Notes: generated by a model not told the origin, from the letters alone. DNA of 8,268 nucleotides from an uncultured Sphingobacteriales bacterium (GCA_946887085.1 CAMPKG010000145.1:1-8268), one strand, 5' to 3'. Shown: positions 1 through 7,987, counted from the first letter of the stretch. Numbers and translations are program-made.

Positions 1-1103
1 GTGCAGCGCTGTCTATTGCTTTTGCCAATTCTCCTTTACAGGAAAACTATCTCGGATTCTGGAAAGGTAATGTTGCCGGCCACCACCTCGATCATTGGGT
101 GAACGACGGGTTGATGGCCATTTTCTTCCTGATGATAGGCCTGGAGCTGGAGCGCGAGATCTATATCGGCGAGCTTTCAAATTTTAAACAAGCTTTATTG
201 CCTGTCATGGCTGCCTGTGGTGGTATGCTGGTGCCGGCTGGCGTACACCTGCTATTCAACCACGGCACAGCTGCACAGGCTGGCGCCGGCATCCCCATGG
301 CTACTGATATAGCCTTTGCACTCGGTATGCTTTCGCTGCTTGGCAGGCGCGTTCCGCCCGTTCTCAAAGTATTTTTAACCGCACTGGCGGTTATCGACGA
401 CCTCGGCGCCATCCTAGTGATCGCGATATTTTATTCCGATTCTATATCCTTTACTTATCTCGGTTTATCGCTGGGCGTATTTGCCCTACTTGGCATACTT
501 AACCGCGTAAAAGTGCGTAACCTGGTACCCTACCTGGTAGGTGGTATTGCCATGTGGTATTTCATGCTGCACTCAGGTGTGCATGCAACCATTGCAGGCG
601 TGCTGCTGGCATTCGTCATACCTTTCGGCAATGGTGATGAAAAGTCAACATCATTCCGACTGCAACATTTTCTGCACAAGCCGGTAGCGTTCGTCATACT
701 TCCCATATTTGCCCTGGCAAATACTGCTATCCCGCTCGACGCATCGGTGATGGACAATATTTTTTCTTCCAACACAGCCGGCATTTTCTTCGGCCTGTTC
801 CTTGGCAAGCCGCTGGGGATATGCCTGTTTACGGCAGGCGCAGTAGCCCTTGGCTGGTGCGCAAAACCGGTAGAGATGTCCTGGGGGCATATCATAGGAT
901 TGGGATTTTTGGGCGGCATCGGTTTCACCATGTCTATCTTCATCACCCTGCTTGCGTTCGATAGCGGGGAATTCATCAACACTTCAAAGATCGCCATCAT
1001 CGCCACGTCAGCCATATCGGCGGTCGTGGGACTGGTTTTGTTGAAGCTGATGCTGAGGCAGGGTCAGAAAGCTGAGGAGGAGGTTGATATTACGCTCACC
1101 TGA
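1..1103 (+). CDS. nhaA: Na+/H+ antiporter NhaA, 5' end cut off by the window
   Basis: Inner-membrane antiporter that exchanges cytoplasmic Na+ (or Li+) for periplasmic H+, for pH and sodium homeostasis. The reading frame is open from the left edge (first full codon at base 3) and shows 366 residues up to a TGA stop. Family hallmarks are clear: NDGLMAIFFLMIGLELERE just after base 99, ATDIAFALG (Asp codon 306-308), the Asp-Asp pair in VIDDLGAI (codons 396-401), SGVHATIAG, GKPLG (Lys codon 807-809) and GGIGFTMSIFI. The spacings between the first Asp, the Asp pair, the His of SGVHATIAG and the Lys match those expected for E. coli NhaA D133, D163/D164, H225 and K300, so the transport site looks intact. 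By that comparison about 30 N-terminal residues lie upstream. A GTG at 99 is an internal valine codon, not the start. The acidic tail (KAEEEVD) is short. No terminator is evident downstream. Confidence 0.97.
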   Translation, partial: AALSIAFANSPLQENYLGFWKGNVAGHHLDHWVNDGLMAIFFLMIGLELEREIYIGELSNFKQALLPVMAACGGMLVPAGVHLLFNHGTAAQAGAGIPMATDIAFALGMLSLLGRRVPPVLKVFLTALAVIDDLGAILVIAIFYSDSISFTYLGLSLGVFALLGILNRVKVRNLVPYLVGGIAMWYFMLHSGVHATIAGVLLAFVIPFGNGDEKSTSFRLQHFLHKPVAFVILPIFALANTAIPLDASVMDNIFSSNTAGIFFGLFLGKPLGICLFTAGAVALGWCAKPVEMSWGHIIGLGFLGGIGFTMSIFITLLAFDSGEFINTSKIAIIATSAISAVVGLVLLKLMLRQGQKAEEEVDITLT

Positions 1104-1227
1104 CGATTCTTCGCAGAGAACTACTTCCTTTTAAATAATGCTACCAGGCGCTTTATAAATGCGAATAAGCTGTTTATCACGAATGTAAGATAAGACATCT
1201 CACCCGCTTACAACATATTTGCTTTTC

Positions 1228-1773
1228 ATGAACACATCCCTTACCTGGCACAGCGATGAATACAGCTCTACCGAGCATTGTATCGTAAGACAAATGGTCA
1301 GCGGCTATGAAATACTTTCAAATATCAGCGGTCGCTATGAGGACAAAGCATTTGAAGCCAAATACCTCATTGCTACCAACAATGACTGGCAAACGACGTT
1401 AACGAAGGTTAGGCTGGACACCGGCAATAAACGGACTGAGTTGCTCTTTGTAAAAAATGACAACGGAACCTGGTATTTTGATGGCCGGCCTGACGAACGC
1501 TTTGATGGTTGTATCGACGTAGACATCCCGCTCACACCATTCACCAATACCCTGCCTGTCAACAGGCTAAAGATGGCCATCGGCGGATCTGAACTGATAA
1601 AAGTGATCTACATCGATGTTTTCGAAGGTATCCGCACGGTACAGCAGAAATACACCAGGCTTTCGGCCAGCACCTATAAATACGAGAACGTGCCCAATGA
1701 TTTTGAAGCGGTGATCACCATGGATGATGCAGGTTTCATACTCGAATACCCGGGGTTGTTCAGGCGGGTTTAA
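1228..1773 (+). CDS. Putative glycolipid-binding protein (DUF1089/PF06475-like)
   Basis: A 181-residue protein with no signal peptide or membrane segment, so probably cytoplasmic. It resembles the putative glycolipid-binding family (Pfam PF06475, formerly DUF1089), whose exact role is not established. Recognisable family features in order: an early Trp (residue 6), EHC at 16-18, a Trp near 54 in the NNDWQTTL segment, the signature DGCIDVDIPLTPFTNTLPVNRL at about 93-114, a KYTRL/YKYEN pair near 141-154, and the C-terminal EYPGLFRR. The length fits the family. I chose the ATG at 1228; a TTG at 1219 would add three residues and is less likely. It follows nhaA by 124 bp, enough for its own promoter, and its stop is 2 bp from the stop of the convergent response regulator. 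The family call rests on recalled motifs; the function is inferred only from the family name. Confidence 0.85.
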   Translation: MNTSLTWHSDEYSSTEHCIVRQMVSGYEILSNISGRYEDKAFEAKYLIATNNDWQTTLTKVRLDTGNKRTELLFVKNDNGTWYFDGRPDERFDGCIDVDIPLTPFTNTLPVNRLKMAIGGSELIKVIYIDVFEGIRTVQQKYTRLSASTYKYENVPNDFEAVITMDDAGFILEYPGLFRRV

Positions 1774-1775
1774 TA

Positions 1776-2516
1776 CTACCCTTCTTCATGCTCGCCGCTC
1801 CGCGATACCATGTTGAACATATTGAGAAAGTCCTGCCGGGCCGCTTTTGATACCGGTATCTCTTTATTGTCCTTCATTACTATCTCGCCGGTAGATTTAT
1901 AGCGGACGATCGCGTTGATATTGACGATATAGGAACGATGTACCTGGTAAAAACGCTCGCTGGTGATCACCGATTTGAACTTGCCGAGGTTGAACGATGT
2001 CAGGATCACGCCATCTTTGGTTACCACCCTTGTGTAGCCCTGCACCGATTCAAGGTATTCAATATCCATCAGGTTCACATAGTTCACACCTTTATTGTCC
2101 GGGATACCGATACGGGGATTTTCCTGTACGGTGGACTTTTGTTTATCGCGCACACGTTTCATCGCGCGTTCTATGCTCTGCGACAGTTCCACATCGTCGA
2201 TGGGTTTCAGTATATATCCAGACGTGGCAAACTCAAAAGCTCTCAAAGCATATTCTTCGTGCGCCGTTACAAATATGATCTCCGAATGCAGTTTGGGAGC
2301 CAGCCTCAAAAGGTCGAGCCCGTTTTTTCCCGGCATGGAAATGTCCATGAAGATGATGTCAGGCGTCAGGGTACGCAATGCGTTCAGCGCATCCTGCCAG
2401 GTGGTAAAGCAGCCTTGTATATCCACGTTAGTATACAGCAGGTTGATGCGGGCTATGAGCAGTTCGGCGGCGTCCTGTTCGTCGTCTACTACTATACAGC
2501 TAAATGCGTTTTTCAT
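1776..2516 (-). CDS. LytTR-family response regulator (LytR/AlgR type)
   Basis: A 246-residue cytoplasmic transcription regulator, the output half of a two-component system. Residues 1 to about 122 form a receiver domain: acidic pair D11/D12 (VVDDE), phosphoacceptor D58 in PDIIFMDISMPGKNG, T84 in FVTAH, and K104 in YILKPI. Residues of about 138-236 are a LytTR DNA-binding domain, with VNLMDIEYLESVQGYTRV, then FYQVHRSYIVNINAI at 189-203 and the closing EIPVSKA segment. LytTR domains typically bind pairs of short direct repeats near promoters. The ATG overlaps the TGA of the upstream kinase as ATGA (2513-2516), so the two are almost certainly co-transcribed and translationally coupled. All catalytic residues are present, and the length is normal for the family. 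Targets are unknown; the divergent gene at 5629 is a candidate. Confidence 0.96.
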   Translation of the reverse strand: MKNAFSCIVVDDEQDAAELLIARINLLYTNVDIQGCFTTWQDALNALRTLTPDIIFMDISMPGKNGLDLLRLAPKLHSEIIFVTAHEEYALRAFEFATSGYILKPIDDVELSQSIERAMKRVRDKQKSTVQENPRIGIPDNKGVNYVNLMDIEYLESVQGYTRVVTKDGVILTSFNLGKFKSVITSERFYQVHRSYIVNINAIVRYKSTGEIVMKDNKEIPVSKAARQDFLNMFNMVSRSGEHEEG

Positions 2517-5482
2517 GATATGGCGTTTTTGATATTGATGTCAACTATTGTTCCGGTGAAGGGTTCCTCTTTGTCAGTATACTTCACTTCTATGTACATG
2601 TTCTCATACTTCCTGAATATATTAACGAGGTCTTTGATCAATTCATTGCCATAAGACTCTTTCAGTTCGTCGATATTTCCCATTTCACCGGCAGCCTTCC
2701 TGCCTATACCATCATCATCAATCATGCACGATAGGCTGCCGTCCGGGTTTTTCCGGAAGCTGATCTTTAAAAGGCCCTCATCGGGTTTATTGAGCAGGCC
2801 GTGATAGATCGCATTCTCCACGAAAGGCTGCAGCAACAGCGCCGGTATCATCACCGATTCTGCAGGCAGTTCCTCATCAATGCTTATCGAGTAGACAAAC
2901 TTATTCTTGAAGCGGGTTTGCTGCAGCTCCAGGTAATTCTTCAGGTTCTCGGCTTCGTCCTTCACGGATATGTATTTGTTCCTCGACGATTTTACATAAG
3001 CACGCAGCAAGCGGGAGAATCGCGAGATGTGGCTATACGCCTCGGGCATTTTGTTGTTGTTGATGAGCAACAAAGCCGAGCTAAGCGTATTGTAAATGAA
3101 ATGAGGGTTTATCTGCGCATATACCGATTTCAGCTTCAGTTCCAGCAGTTCGTTGCGCTTGCGTGTGTTGCGCACGATGACGCGGCGGGTAATGAGCACA
3201 GTAAAGGCAATGATCACCAGCGCGCCTGCGATACCGCTTATCCATGCAACCCTTTTTCCTGCGGTGGTTTGCCACCAGGTGGGTACACGATAAAGATAGA
3301 GCACCACGGGATCGCTCACCCAGACATCATCCTGCATTTGCATCAGCAGCTTGTAATAACGCCCCGGCTCAAGCGATGGCAGTCCCATTTCATCCTGGTT
3401 CAAACCCATCCAACCGGATGTCAGCTCTTCTATATGATACCGGTATTTTAAAGTTCCATTGGCGGTAGGCCGCACCACGTCAAATTGCAGCAGGTTTTCC
3501 AGTTGCGATACATGAATAGTGTCACCATTTTTCAATGTGCGGATATCACCGTTCCGGGTCAGCAGGAATTCATAAGGCAGCTGCGAAGTTGTTTTCGCAA
3601 ATTGCGTTGGTATAGATACGGCAAACGTTCCGCGGTCTGTGGTCAGCAGCATGTCTTTGCCGAGCTGTTGCAAGTCGCTTACCACTGAAAAATTTGCGTC
3701 TCTGTGGTTGTGGTAAACTACAGGCTCTGAAAAACTTCCAGAGCCCAGTATCCTGATGAATGCCACTCCAAACTTCCCGGATACGGCAATAATGCCCTCC
3801 TTTGTAATGGACATTCGTGCCCCTACCAGGTTATAATTGGCAAGTAGTTTCCGGTAACCCTGCCTACCAACATCATATACGAGCAGTCTGTCGTAATCCA
3901 GCACAAAAAAATTCCTATACGTAGCGTCCAGTAATATTTTCTGAACGGCATTTATGCCGAGGCTACGCAACACCGTGTTAGGTATAGATACCAATTGCTG
4001 CGGCGAGCCCCTGAACAGAGATACGCTGTACTCGTTATAAGCAAAGATGTACCCGGTTGCCGGGTCGTAGCCAACATCATTGAATCGTTCGTTCAGTAGC
4101 GGAGACCCATCTTCGTTTAGGTGCGGCTCTAACACGCGGATATCGCTGCTGCTAGCCCCATATATCTTTCCATCCACGACAGCAATACTTCGAAACGCTA
4201 TGCCGGATATTGAACTGAAACTGCCCGTAACATTATCGAGCAAGTAGGTGCGCCTGCCGAGGATCACGCTTGTGGAGTCATCATAACGAAACAACTTTTT
4301 CGCAGTTGCGAAACTGCCGATAGTCGAACCTCCGTTGACGCCGTTTCTGATAATCTCATTTTTCGATTGGTCGGCCCAATAGCCTGTACTGTCATTGGTA
4401 GAGCCTAAAAAAATCCGATTACTGTCGATCTTCCGGAATTCATCGCCGCCTGCCAGGTTGATAAATGCCCCGTGAGTCTCGGTGGCGACACAAGTATTCC
4501 AAAGCCTGCTCTTATAAAGATAGACCACACTGCTACCATCAACCTGGTCGTTCGTCACTGCCGAAACCGGGTATATACCAACCAGGTCAAGATTCTTGTC
4601 GTATTGTTCTATCTGGTTGCGGAGAAAAAGGTAGAGGTATTTATCTTCGCAGCGATCACTGTATACGGACGAGGTGAGATAACTAAATTGCCTGCCAGGG
4701 GTATTACGGAAGAATATATCCTCTTTGCAGTTGGCAATATCAACGACTGCAACTTTATCTGCATTCCTCATGTACAGGAACAAAAAGTTGTGAAAAGGAT
4801 GAACACTAGCGCCCAAAAATTGTTGTGTAACCAGGTTGGGAGTTGGGCAAGATTTAGTTTCGACTACATGGTTGCCCTTTAAAGTGATCAATTTCACCGT
4901 ATCACGGCTAACGTAAGTCATTTCGGGCACAGGTGCAGACTGCTCTTCGCCGGCTTTGTTCGTATACCGTTCCCGGTAGATCGAAACGTCAGTATTCCGG
5001 GGAAACTTATATTTGAAATATTTGGTTGAAAAACTGATGGTGTTGGCGATCGTTAACCCGGCTTCGTTCTCCAGCAGGCGTCCGGGATAAATAAGTCCGT
5101 CCCTGGACACAGCCGTATAAAACTTGTTCTTATGAATATATCCGAGTGTGTTGGCGATGGTGAACAGCCATAGCCGGTCCTTCCTATCCAGGTATGTTGC
5201 CCATATATCATCTTTGGGCAGACCGTCGGCAACTGTGAATATCCTCGTATTGTATCCATTATACCTGACGACACCTTTTTCAGTTGCCAGCCACAAATAA
5301 CCATACTTATCGGTCTGGAACATATAAACATGATCCGAAGGGAGGCCATTTTTTTTGTCCAGGTGAATCTGCGTGTAGGGCTGGCTCCGGGCAACTGCCG
5401 GTAATGCCATGGCCAGCAGCAGCATCAGCCGGTGTACCACAGGGAAAAACCCGGATCTTATGTGAAGGGTGAAAAGGCGCAT
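2513..5482 (-). CDS. Membrane sensor histidine kinase: periplasmic propeller-like sensor plus LytS/YpdA-type kinase
   Basis: Sensor kinase of the pair, 989 residues from the ATG at 5482 (a TTG at 5494 would add four; residue numbers here count from the TTG). A signal peptide covers about 5-37 (LMLLLAMALPAVARSQ). The periplasmic part opens with two clear propeller-type repeats, NGLPSDHVYMFQTDKYGYLWLAT at about 49-71 and DGLPKDDIWATYLDRKDRLWLFT at about 90-112. A long region to about 640 follows where repeats are hard to see, then a Y_Y_Y-like domain at about 641-735 (YRYHIEELTSGW, LEPGRYY). One transmembrane helix lies near 749-769. The cytoplasmic half is a His_kinase (PF06580) module: phosphoacceptor H798 in QINPHFIYNTL, NYLELQQTRF near 853-862, N-box FVENAIYHGL (N894) and G-box DDDGIGRK at 926-933. 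It should autophosphorylate and pass phosphate to the coupled regulator. The ligand is unknown; many relatives with this architecture sit beside polysaccharide-use genes, but none are visible here. Confidence 0.95.
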   Translation of the reverse strand: MRLFTLHIRSGFFPVVHRLMLLLAMALPAVARSQPYTQIHLDKKNGLPSDHVYMFQTDKYGYLWLATEKGVVRYNGYNTRIFTVADGLPKDDIWATYLDRKDRLWLFTIANTLGYIHKNKFYTAVSRDGLIYPGRLLENEAGLTIANTISFSTKYFKYKFPRNTDVSIYRERYTNKAGEEQSAPVPEMTYVSRDTVKLITLKGNHVVETKSCPTPNLVTQQFLGASVHPFHNFLFLYMRNADKVAVVDIANCKEDIFFRNTPGRQFSYLTSSVYSDRCEDKYLYLFLRNQIEQYDKNLDLVGIYPVSAVTNDQVDGSSVVYLYKSRLWNTCVATETHGAFINLAGGDEFRKIDSNRIFLGSTNDSTGYWADQSKNEIIRNGVNGGSTIGSFATAKKLFRYDDSTSVILGRRTYLLDNVTGSFSSISGIAFRSIAVVDGKIYGASSSDIRVLEPHLNEDGSPLLNERFNDVGYDPATGYIFAYNEYSVSLFRGSPQQLVSIPNTVLRSLGINAVQKILLDATYRNFFVLDYDRLLVYDVGRQGYRKLLANYNLVGARMSITKEGIIAVSGKFGVAFIRILGSGSFSEPVVYHNHRDANFSVVSDLQQLGKDMLLTTDRGTFAVSIPTQFAKTTSQLPYEFLLTRNGDIRTLKNGDTIHVSQLENLLQFDVVRPTANGTLKYRYHIEELTSGWMGLNQDEMGLPSLEPGRYYKLLMQMQDDVWVSDPVVLYLYRVPTWWQTTAGKRVAWISGIAGALVIIAFTVLITRRVIVRNTRKRNELLELKLKSVYAQINPHFIYNTLSSALLLINNNKMPEAYSHISRFSRLLRAYVKSSRNKYISVKDEAENLKNYLELQQTRFKNKFVYSISIDEELPAESVMIPALLLQPFVENAIYHGLLNKPDEGLLKISFRKNPDGSLSCMIDDDGIGRKAAGEMGNIDELKESYGNELIKDLVNIFRKYENMYIEVKYTDKEEPFTGTIVDINIKNAIS

Positions 5483-5628
5483 CTGCAGGGGCAAAAGATG
5501 ATGGAGTTTGATATGCAGCCTCTAAAATATGCAATAGAGCTCACAATTATATGCCGCAAATGCGCCCTGATGCCGCATACAGGTTTAAGTTGTATTAATT
5601 AACTTTATAGCAAACCGCCTATAGGAAG
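5483..5628 (+). promoter_or_regulatory. Divergent intergenic region between the kinase operon and the T9SS surface protein gene
   Basis: This 146-bp gap must hold the promoters for two divergent units: the kinase/regulator operon (leftward) and the secreted Ig-like protein (rightward). The centre is AT-rich and contains an 8-bp direct repeat (listed separately). A rightward element TAACTTTA at 5600-5607 matches the Bacteroidota -7 consensus TAnnTTTG at five of six fixed positions, but I see no good TTTG partner 19-21 bp upstream. A leftward element TATTTTAG (plus positions 5522-5529) also matches five of six, again without a well-spaced -33 box. AGGAAG directly abuts the ATG at 5629, too close to act as a normal Shine-Dalgarno. 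That promoters lie here is certain from layout; their exact positions are not. Confidence 0.6.
5551..5577 (+). repeat. Pair of 8-bp direct repeats ATGCCGCA, 19 bp start to start
   Basis: ATGCCGCA occurs at 5551-5558 and again at 5570-5577, on the same face spacing of just under two helical turns. The first copy also overlaps a small inverted repeat, CGCA-AA-TGCG (5555-5564). LytTR regulators bind paired direct repeats of about 9 bp with roughly 21-22 bp periodicity, so this pair is similar in style though slightly short in spacing and not the usual LytTR half-site sequence. It lies between the kinase/regulator operon and the gene at 5629. An operator role is inferred; two 8-mers can recur by chance. 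Confidence 0.4.
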
Positions 5629-7500
5629 ATGAGAATAACCTTTACCTTAATTTTATTACTGCTCATATTGGCAGCCAGGGCACAGACCGTATATATATCC
5701 ACGCTTGACACTTTGTTATGTAAGGGGCAGGCATCAGGGCTTGAACTAACTACCAGTGGAACCTTCGGGCCTGCCAACGATTTTATCATACAGCTGTCTG
5801 ACGCAAACGGAAGTTTTGCCTCCCCGACCGTTGTGGCCTCGTTCGCCGGCCAGGTATGGGTGCCCGGTACTGCCGGCGCTTTCCTGGTACCATTACTGAT
5901 ACCTACCAGCGGCAAATACCGTATGCGCGTTGTAACTGACGATCCGGTGTACATCTCCCCGGATTACCCCTTTAATATCCGTATCGATCCCATGCCAGCT
6001 ACGCCGATAGTCAGCAATAATTCTCCCGTTTGTGTTGGTGATGCATTGAATCTTGCGGTAACTAACCAGGGAGGGACTGATGTAGACTACTATTTTTCGG
6101 GGCCTGGACTAATAGGGGATGTAAAGGCAGCCAGTGTCAGCTTTACAAACGCGAGCATTGGCGTAAACGGTCTTTACAATATCTGGGTTCGCCCGGATTC
6201 TAATGCTGCGTGTGTTGCCAGTACTACAACTACAGCCGTAGTTAATCCGCGCGGCCAAACCCCTTTCGCACCGTTAGATTCACTGGAGATATGTGAAGGT
6301 GCGTTTGCCGGTTTTGGCGCGGCAACTACATCCATGATCCCCATTGTGTGGAATGGCCCGGGTGGTTTCAGCCATTCGGGTGACTCGGTAAAAATTCCAA
6401 GTGTTGCTAAAGCAGATTCCGGCCTTTATTTTGCCTACGGCGATAACCAGGGTTGTTTGTCTGAGACACCCGATACGGTTAAACTAATAGTTATTTCAAA
6501 ACCCGGCCTCAAAGTGGTAAATAATGCACCGCTTTGCGAGGGCGATACGCTTATCATGAGCGCGCTCGACACACTTGGCCTGCTCACCAGCTTTACCTGG
6601 CAGGGACCACTAAATTTCAGTTCGGTATTCGCCGGCTTTATATTTAATGATATCAAGCCCGACAGAGCAGGAAAATACTATGTCAGCGCATCGCACCAGG
6701 GATGCATTTCCAAAGATACTATAGATCTTGTCGTGTTTGCCCGGCCTTCATTACCCGTCATCAATACAAATGCTTCCGTATGCGAAGGGCAGCCGATAGT
6801 TTTCAGTTCGGTGAGCATAGCAAGTCCATTTAGTACTTATCAATGGACCGGGCCAAACGGCTTTACTGCAGATAGTCTGAAGATAATGATACCCGATGCG
6901 CAGGAGACATCCGAAGGCCAATACATCCTGAAGGTATCCATGGAAGAAGGATGCTCAGTATCAGATACATTGGATATAGAAGTAAAGCCCACACCCGCTG
7001 TTACAGCCAGCAGCAACAGCCCTGTTGGCGAAGATGCTACCCTGGAGCTCACTGCCACCAGCGACATAGCGACAGCAACCTACCAATGGAGCGGGCCCAA
7101 CAGTTTTACATCAAACGAGCAAAATCCCAAACGCAACCCGGCCATGCTGCGCGATAGCGGAGATTACGTGGTCATAGCTACCTATGATGGCTGTTCCGAT
7201 ACTTCTTCCGTACGGGTAAAGGTTACTGAAGGTGCCAGATATACGTTGTTTGAAATGCACCCGAACCCAACCGCCGGAGAATTCTTCCTTACAGGCCGCG
7301 TCCTTAAAGAGCAAAAGATCGATATTGGTATTTACCATGCAACAACCGGGGCAAGATTCTTTGAAGGCTCAGCCACCACGATAGGAAAAAATGTCAATCA
7401 TAAGATCATATTACCCGGAGGTATACCGCACGGCGTCTATATTATTAAGATAAAAGCGGATGGTGAAAGCCACGCGCTAAAATTTGTGCTGATGCGCTGA
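5629..7500 (+). CDS. Secreted multi-domain Ig-like surface protein with T9SS C-terminal sorting domain
   Basis: A 623-residue exported protein, probably displayed on or released from the cell surface by the type IX secretion system. A Sec signal peptide spans about 1-18 (ILLLLILAARAQ). Residues 19-120 form an N-terminal beta module seen in many Bacteroidota T9SS proteins (LDTLLCKGQ, GTFGPANDFIIQLSDANGSF, GKYRMRVV). Five Ig/PKD-like modules of about 82 residues follow, starting near 123, 211, 292, 374 and 456. Each has a W/F-x-GP-x-x-F-like core and a D/x-x-G-x-Y strand, and modules 2-5 end their core near a GC. Modules 1-4 each hold one Cys pair (135/195, 222/276, 303/359, 385/442); module 5 keeps only C522. 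Residues of about 537-623 are the sorting domain (TLFEMHPNPTAGEFFL, then GIPHGVYIIKI and a basic end, KFVLMR). There is no catalytic domain, so an adhesion or matrix role is likely but unproven. Confidence 0.93.
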   Translation: MRITFTLILLLLILAARAQTVYISTLDTLLCKGQASGLELTTSGTFGPANDFIIQLSDANGSFASPTVVASFAGQVWVPGTAGAFLVPLLIPTSGKYRMRVVTDDPVYISPDYPFNIRIDPMPATPIVSNNSPVCVGDALNLAVTNQGGTDVDYYFSGPGLIGDVKAASVSFTNASIGVNGLYNIWVRPDSNAACVASTTTTAVVNPRGQTPFAPLDSLEICEGAFAGFGAATTSMIPIVWNGPGGFSHSGDSVKIPSVAKADSGLYFAYGDNQGCLSETPDTVKLIVISKPGLKVVNNAPLCEGDTLIMSALDTLGLLTSFTWQGPLNFSSVFAGFIFNDIKPDRAGKYYVSASHQGCISKDTIDLVVFARPSLPVINTNASVCEGQPIVFSSVSIASPFSTYQWTGPNGFTADSLKIMIPDAQETSEGQYILKVSMEEGCSVSDTLDIEVKPTPAVTASSNSPVGEDATLELTATSDIATATYQWSGPNSFTSNEQNPKRNPAMLRDSGDYVVIATYDGCSDTSSVRVKVTEGARYTLFEMHPNPTAGEFFLTGRVLKEQKIDIGIYHATTGARFFEGSATTIGKNVNHKIILPGGIPHGVYIIKIKADGESHALKFVLMR

Positions 7501-7537
7501 TGCCTTAGCTTTGCCATCTCAAAAAATTTGCAGAGGG

Positions 7538-7987
7538 ATGAGCACGCAAGCAAAGGAAATACAAAAGCCGAACACATTTTTTGAAACATACGCCGATGCT
7601 ATGGAGAATTTCGATACCAAGCTAATGGCCATGCACTACGCCCTGCCCTGCAGTTTTATTTCAGATGAAGCTACACAGGTATTCACCGAAGCCAGCAAAC
7701 TGGAAGGGTTGTTCAACCAGGGAATGAGTTTTTATAAACAATTCGGCATTGCACATATACGTCCCGATATCTGGAGCAAACGTGCCTGGACCGGCCGCAT
7801 AGTGAAAGTGAAACTCAACTGGCAGTACTTCGACACAAAAAATCAACCCGCCTATAACTGCGATTACAATTATATCCTGAAGTTGGATAAGCATGACAAA
7901 TGGAAGATAGAAGTGGCGGTAGCCATCAACGAAAAGCAGCGCATGGAAGAATGGTTAGCTAGTAGGAATGGCTCAATGGCGAAATAG
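7538..7987 (+). CDS. Small protein, putative NTF2-like/SnoaL-like fold
   Basis: A 149-residue, probably cytoplasmic protein with no signal peptide or membrane helix. The pattern suggests an NTF2-like cone fold: an N-terminal helical stretch NTFFETYADAMENFDTKLMAMHYALPCSFIS (12-42), a second helix EASKLEGLFNQGMSFYKQFG (51-70), then antiparallel strands RIVKVKLNWQYFD (87-99), NCDYNYILKLD (107-117) and KWKIEVAVAI (121-130). NTF2-like proteins range from enzymes to simple binding proteins, so no reaction can be assigned. I chose the ATG at 7538 (AGAGGG just upstream); a TTG at 7511 would add nine residues. It starts 37 bp after the T9SS gene on the same strand and could share its transcript. Oddly, the last six codons and the TAG stop lie in an 8-bp tandem repeat, so the tail NGSMAK looks like repeat-derived sequence. 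The gene is solid; the fold call is moderate. Confidence 0.75.
   Translation: MSTQAKEIQKPNTFFETYADAMENFDTKLMAMHYALPCSFISDEATQVFTEASKLEGLFNQGMSFYKQFGIAHIRPDIWSKRAWTGRIVKVKLNWQYFDTKNQPAYNCDYNYILKLDKHDKWKIEVAVAINEKQRMEEWLASRNGSMAK

Noticed and set aside
530..1015. Minus-strand open frame inside nhaA
   Set aside because: The plus-strand frame carries all NhaA motifs; the antisense product is proline- and methionine-rich without domain features.
1171..1197. Weak hairpin TGTTTATC / GATAAGACA between nhaA and the glycolipid-binding gene
   Set aside because: The stem is AT-rich, has a bulge and no following U tract, so it does not support a terminator or a riboswitch.
1214..1221. CATATTTG, close to the Bacteroidota -7 box, just before the ATG at 1228
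   Set aside because: It lies about 7 bp from the start codon and has no TTTG box 19-21 bp upstream, so it would need a leaderless transcript.
1938..2654. Long open frame on the plus strand opposite the response regulator
   Set aside because: It is antisense to a gene with intact receiver and LytTR motifs, and its own product has low-complexity, His-rich composition and no recognisable domain.
2801..3451. Plus-strand open frame opposite the kinase domain
   Set aside because: It lies opposite the conserved H, N and G boxes of the kinase, and the product resembles no family I know.
5483..5494. TTG start for the histidine kinase, four codons upstream of the ATG
   Set aside because: The ATG at 5482 leaves a complete signal peptide, and no ribosome-binding feature favours the TTG.
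7501..7537. TTG at 7511 as start of the NTF2-like gene
   Set aside because: The ATG at 7538 has a purine-rich AGAGGG just upstream, and the nine extra residues do not look like part of the fold.
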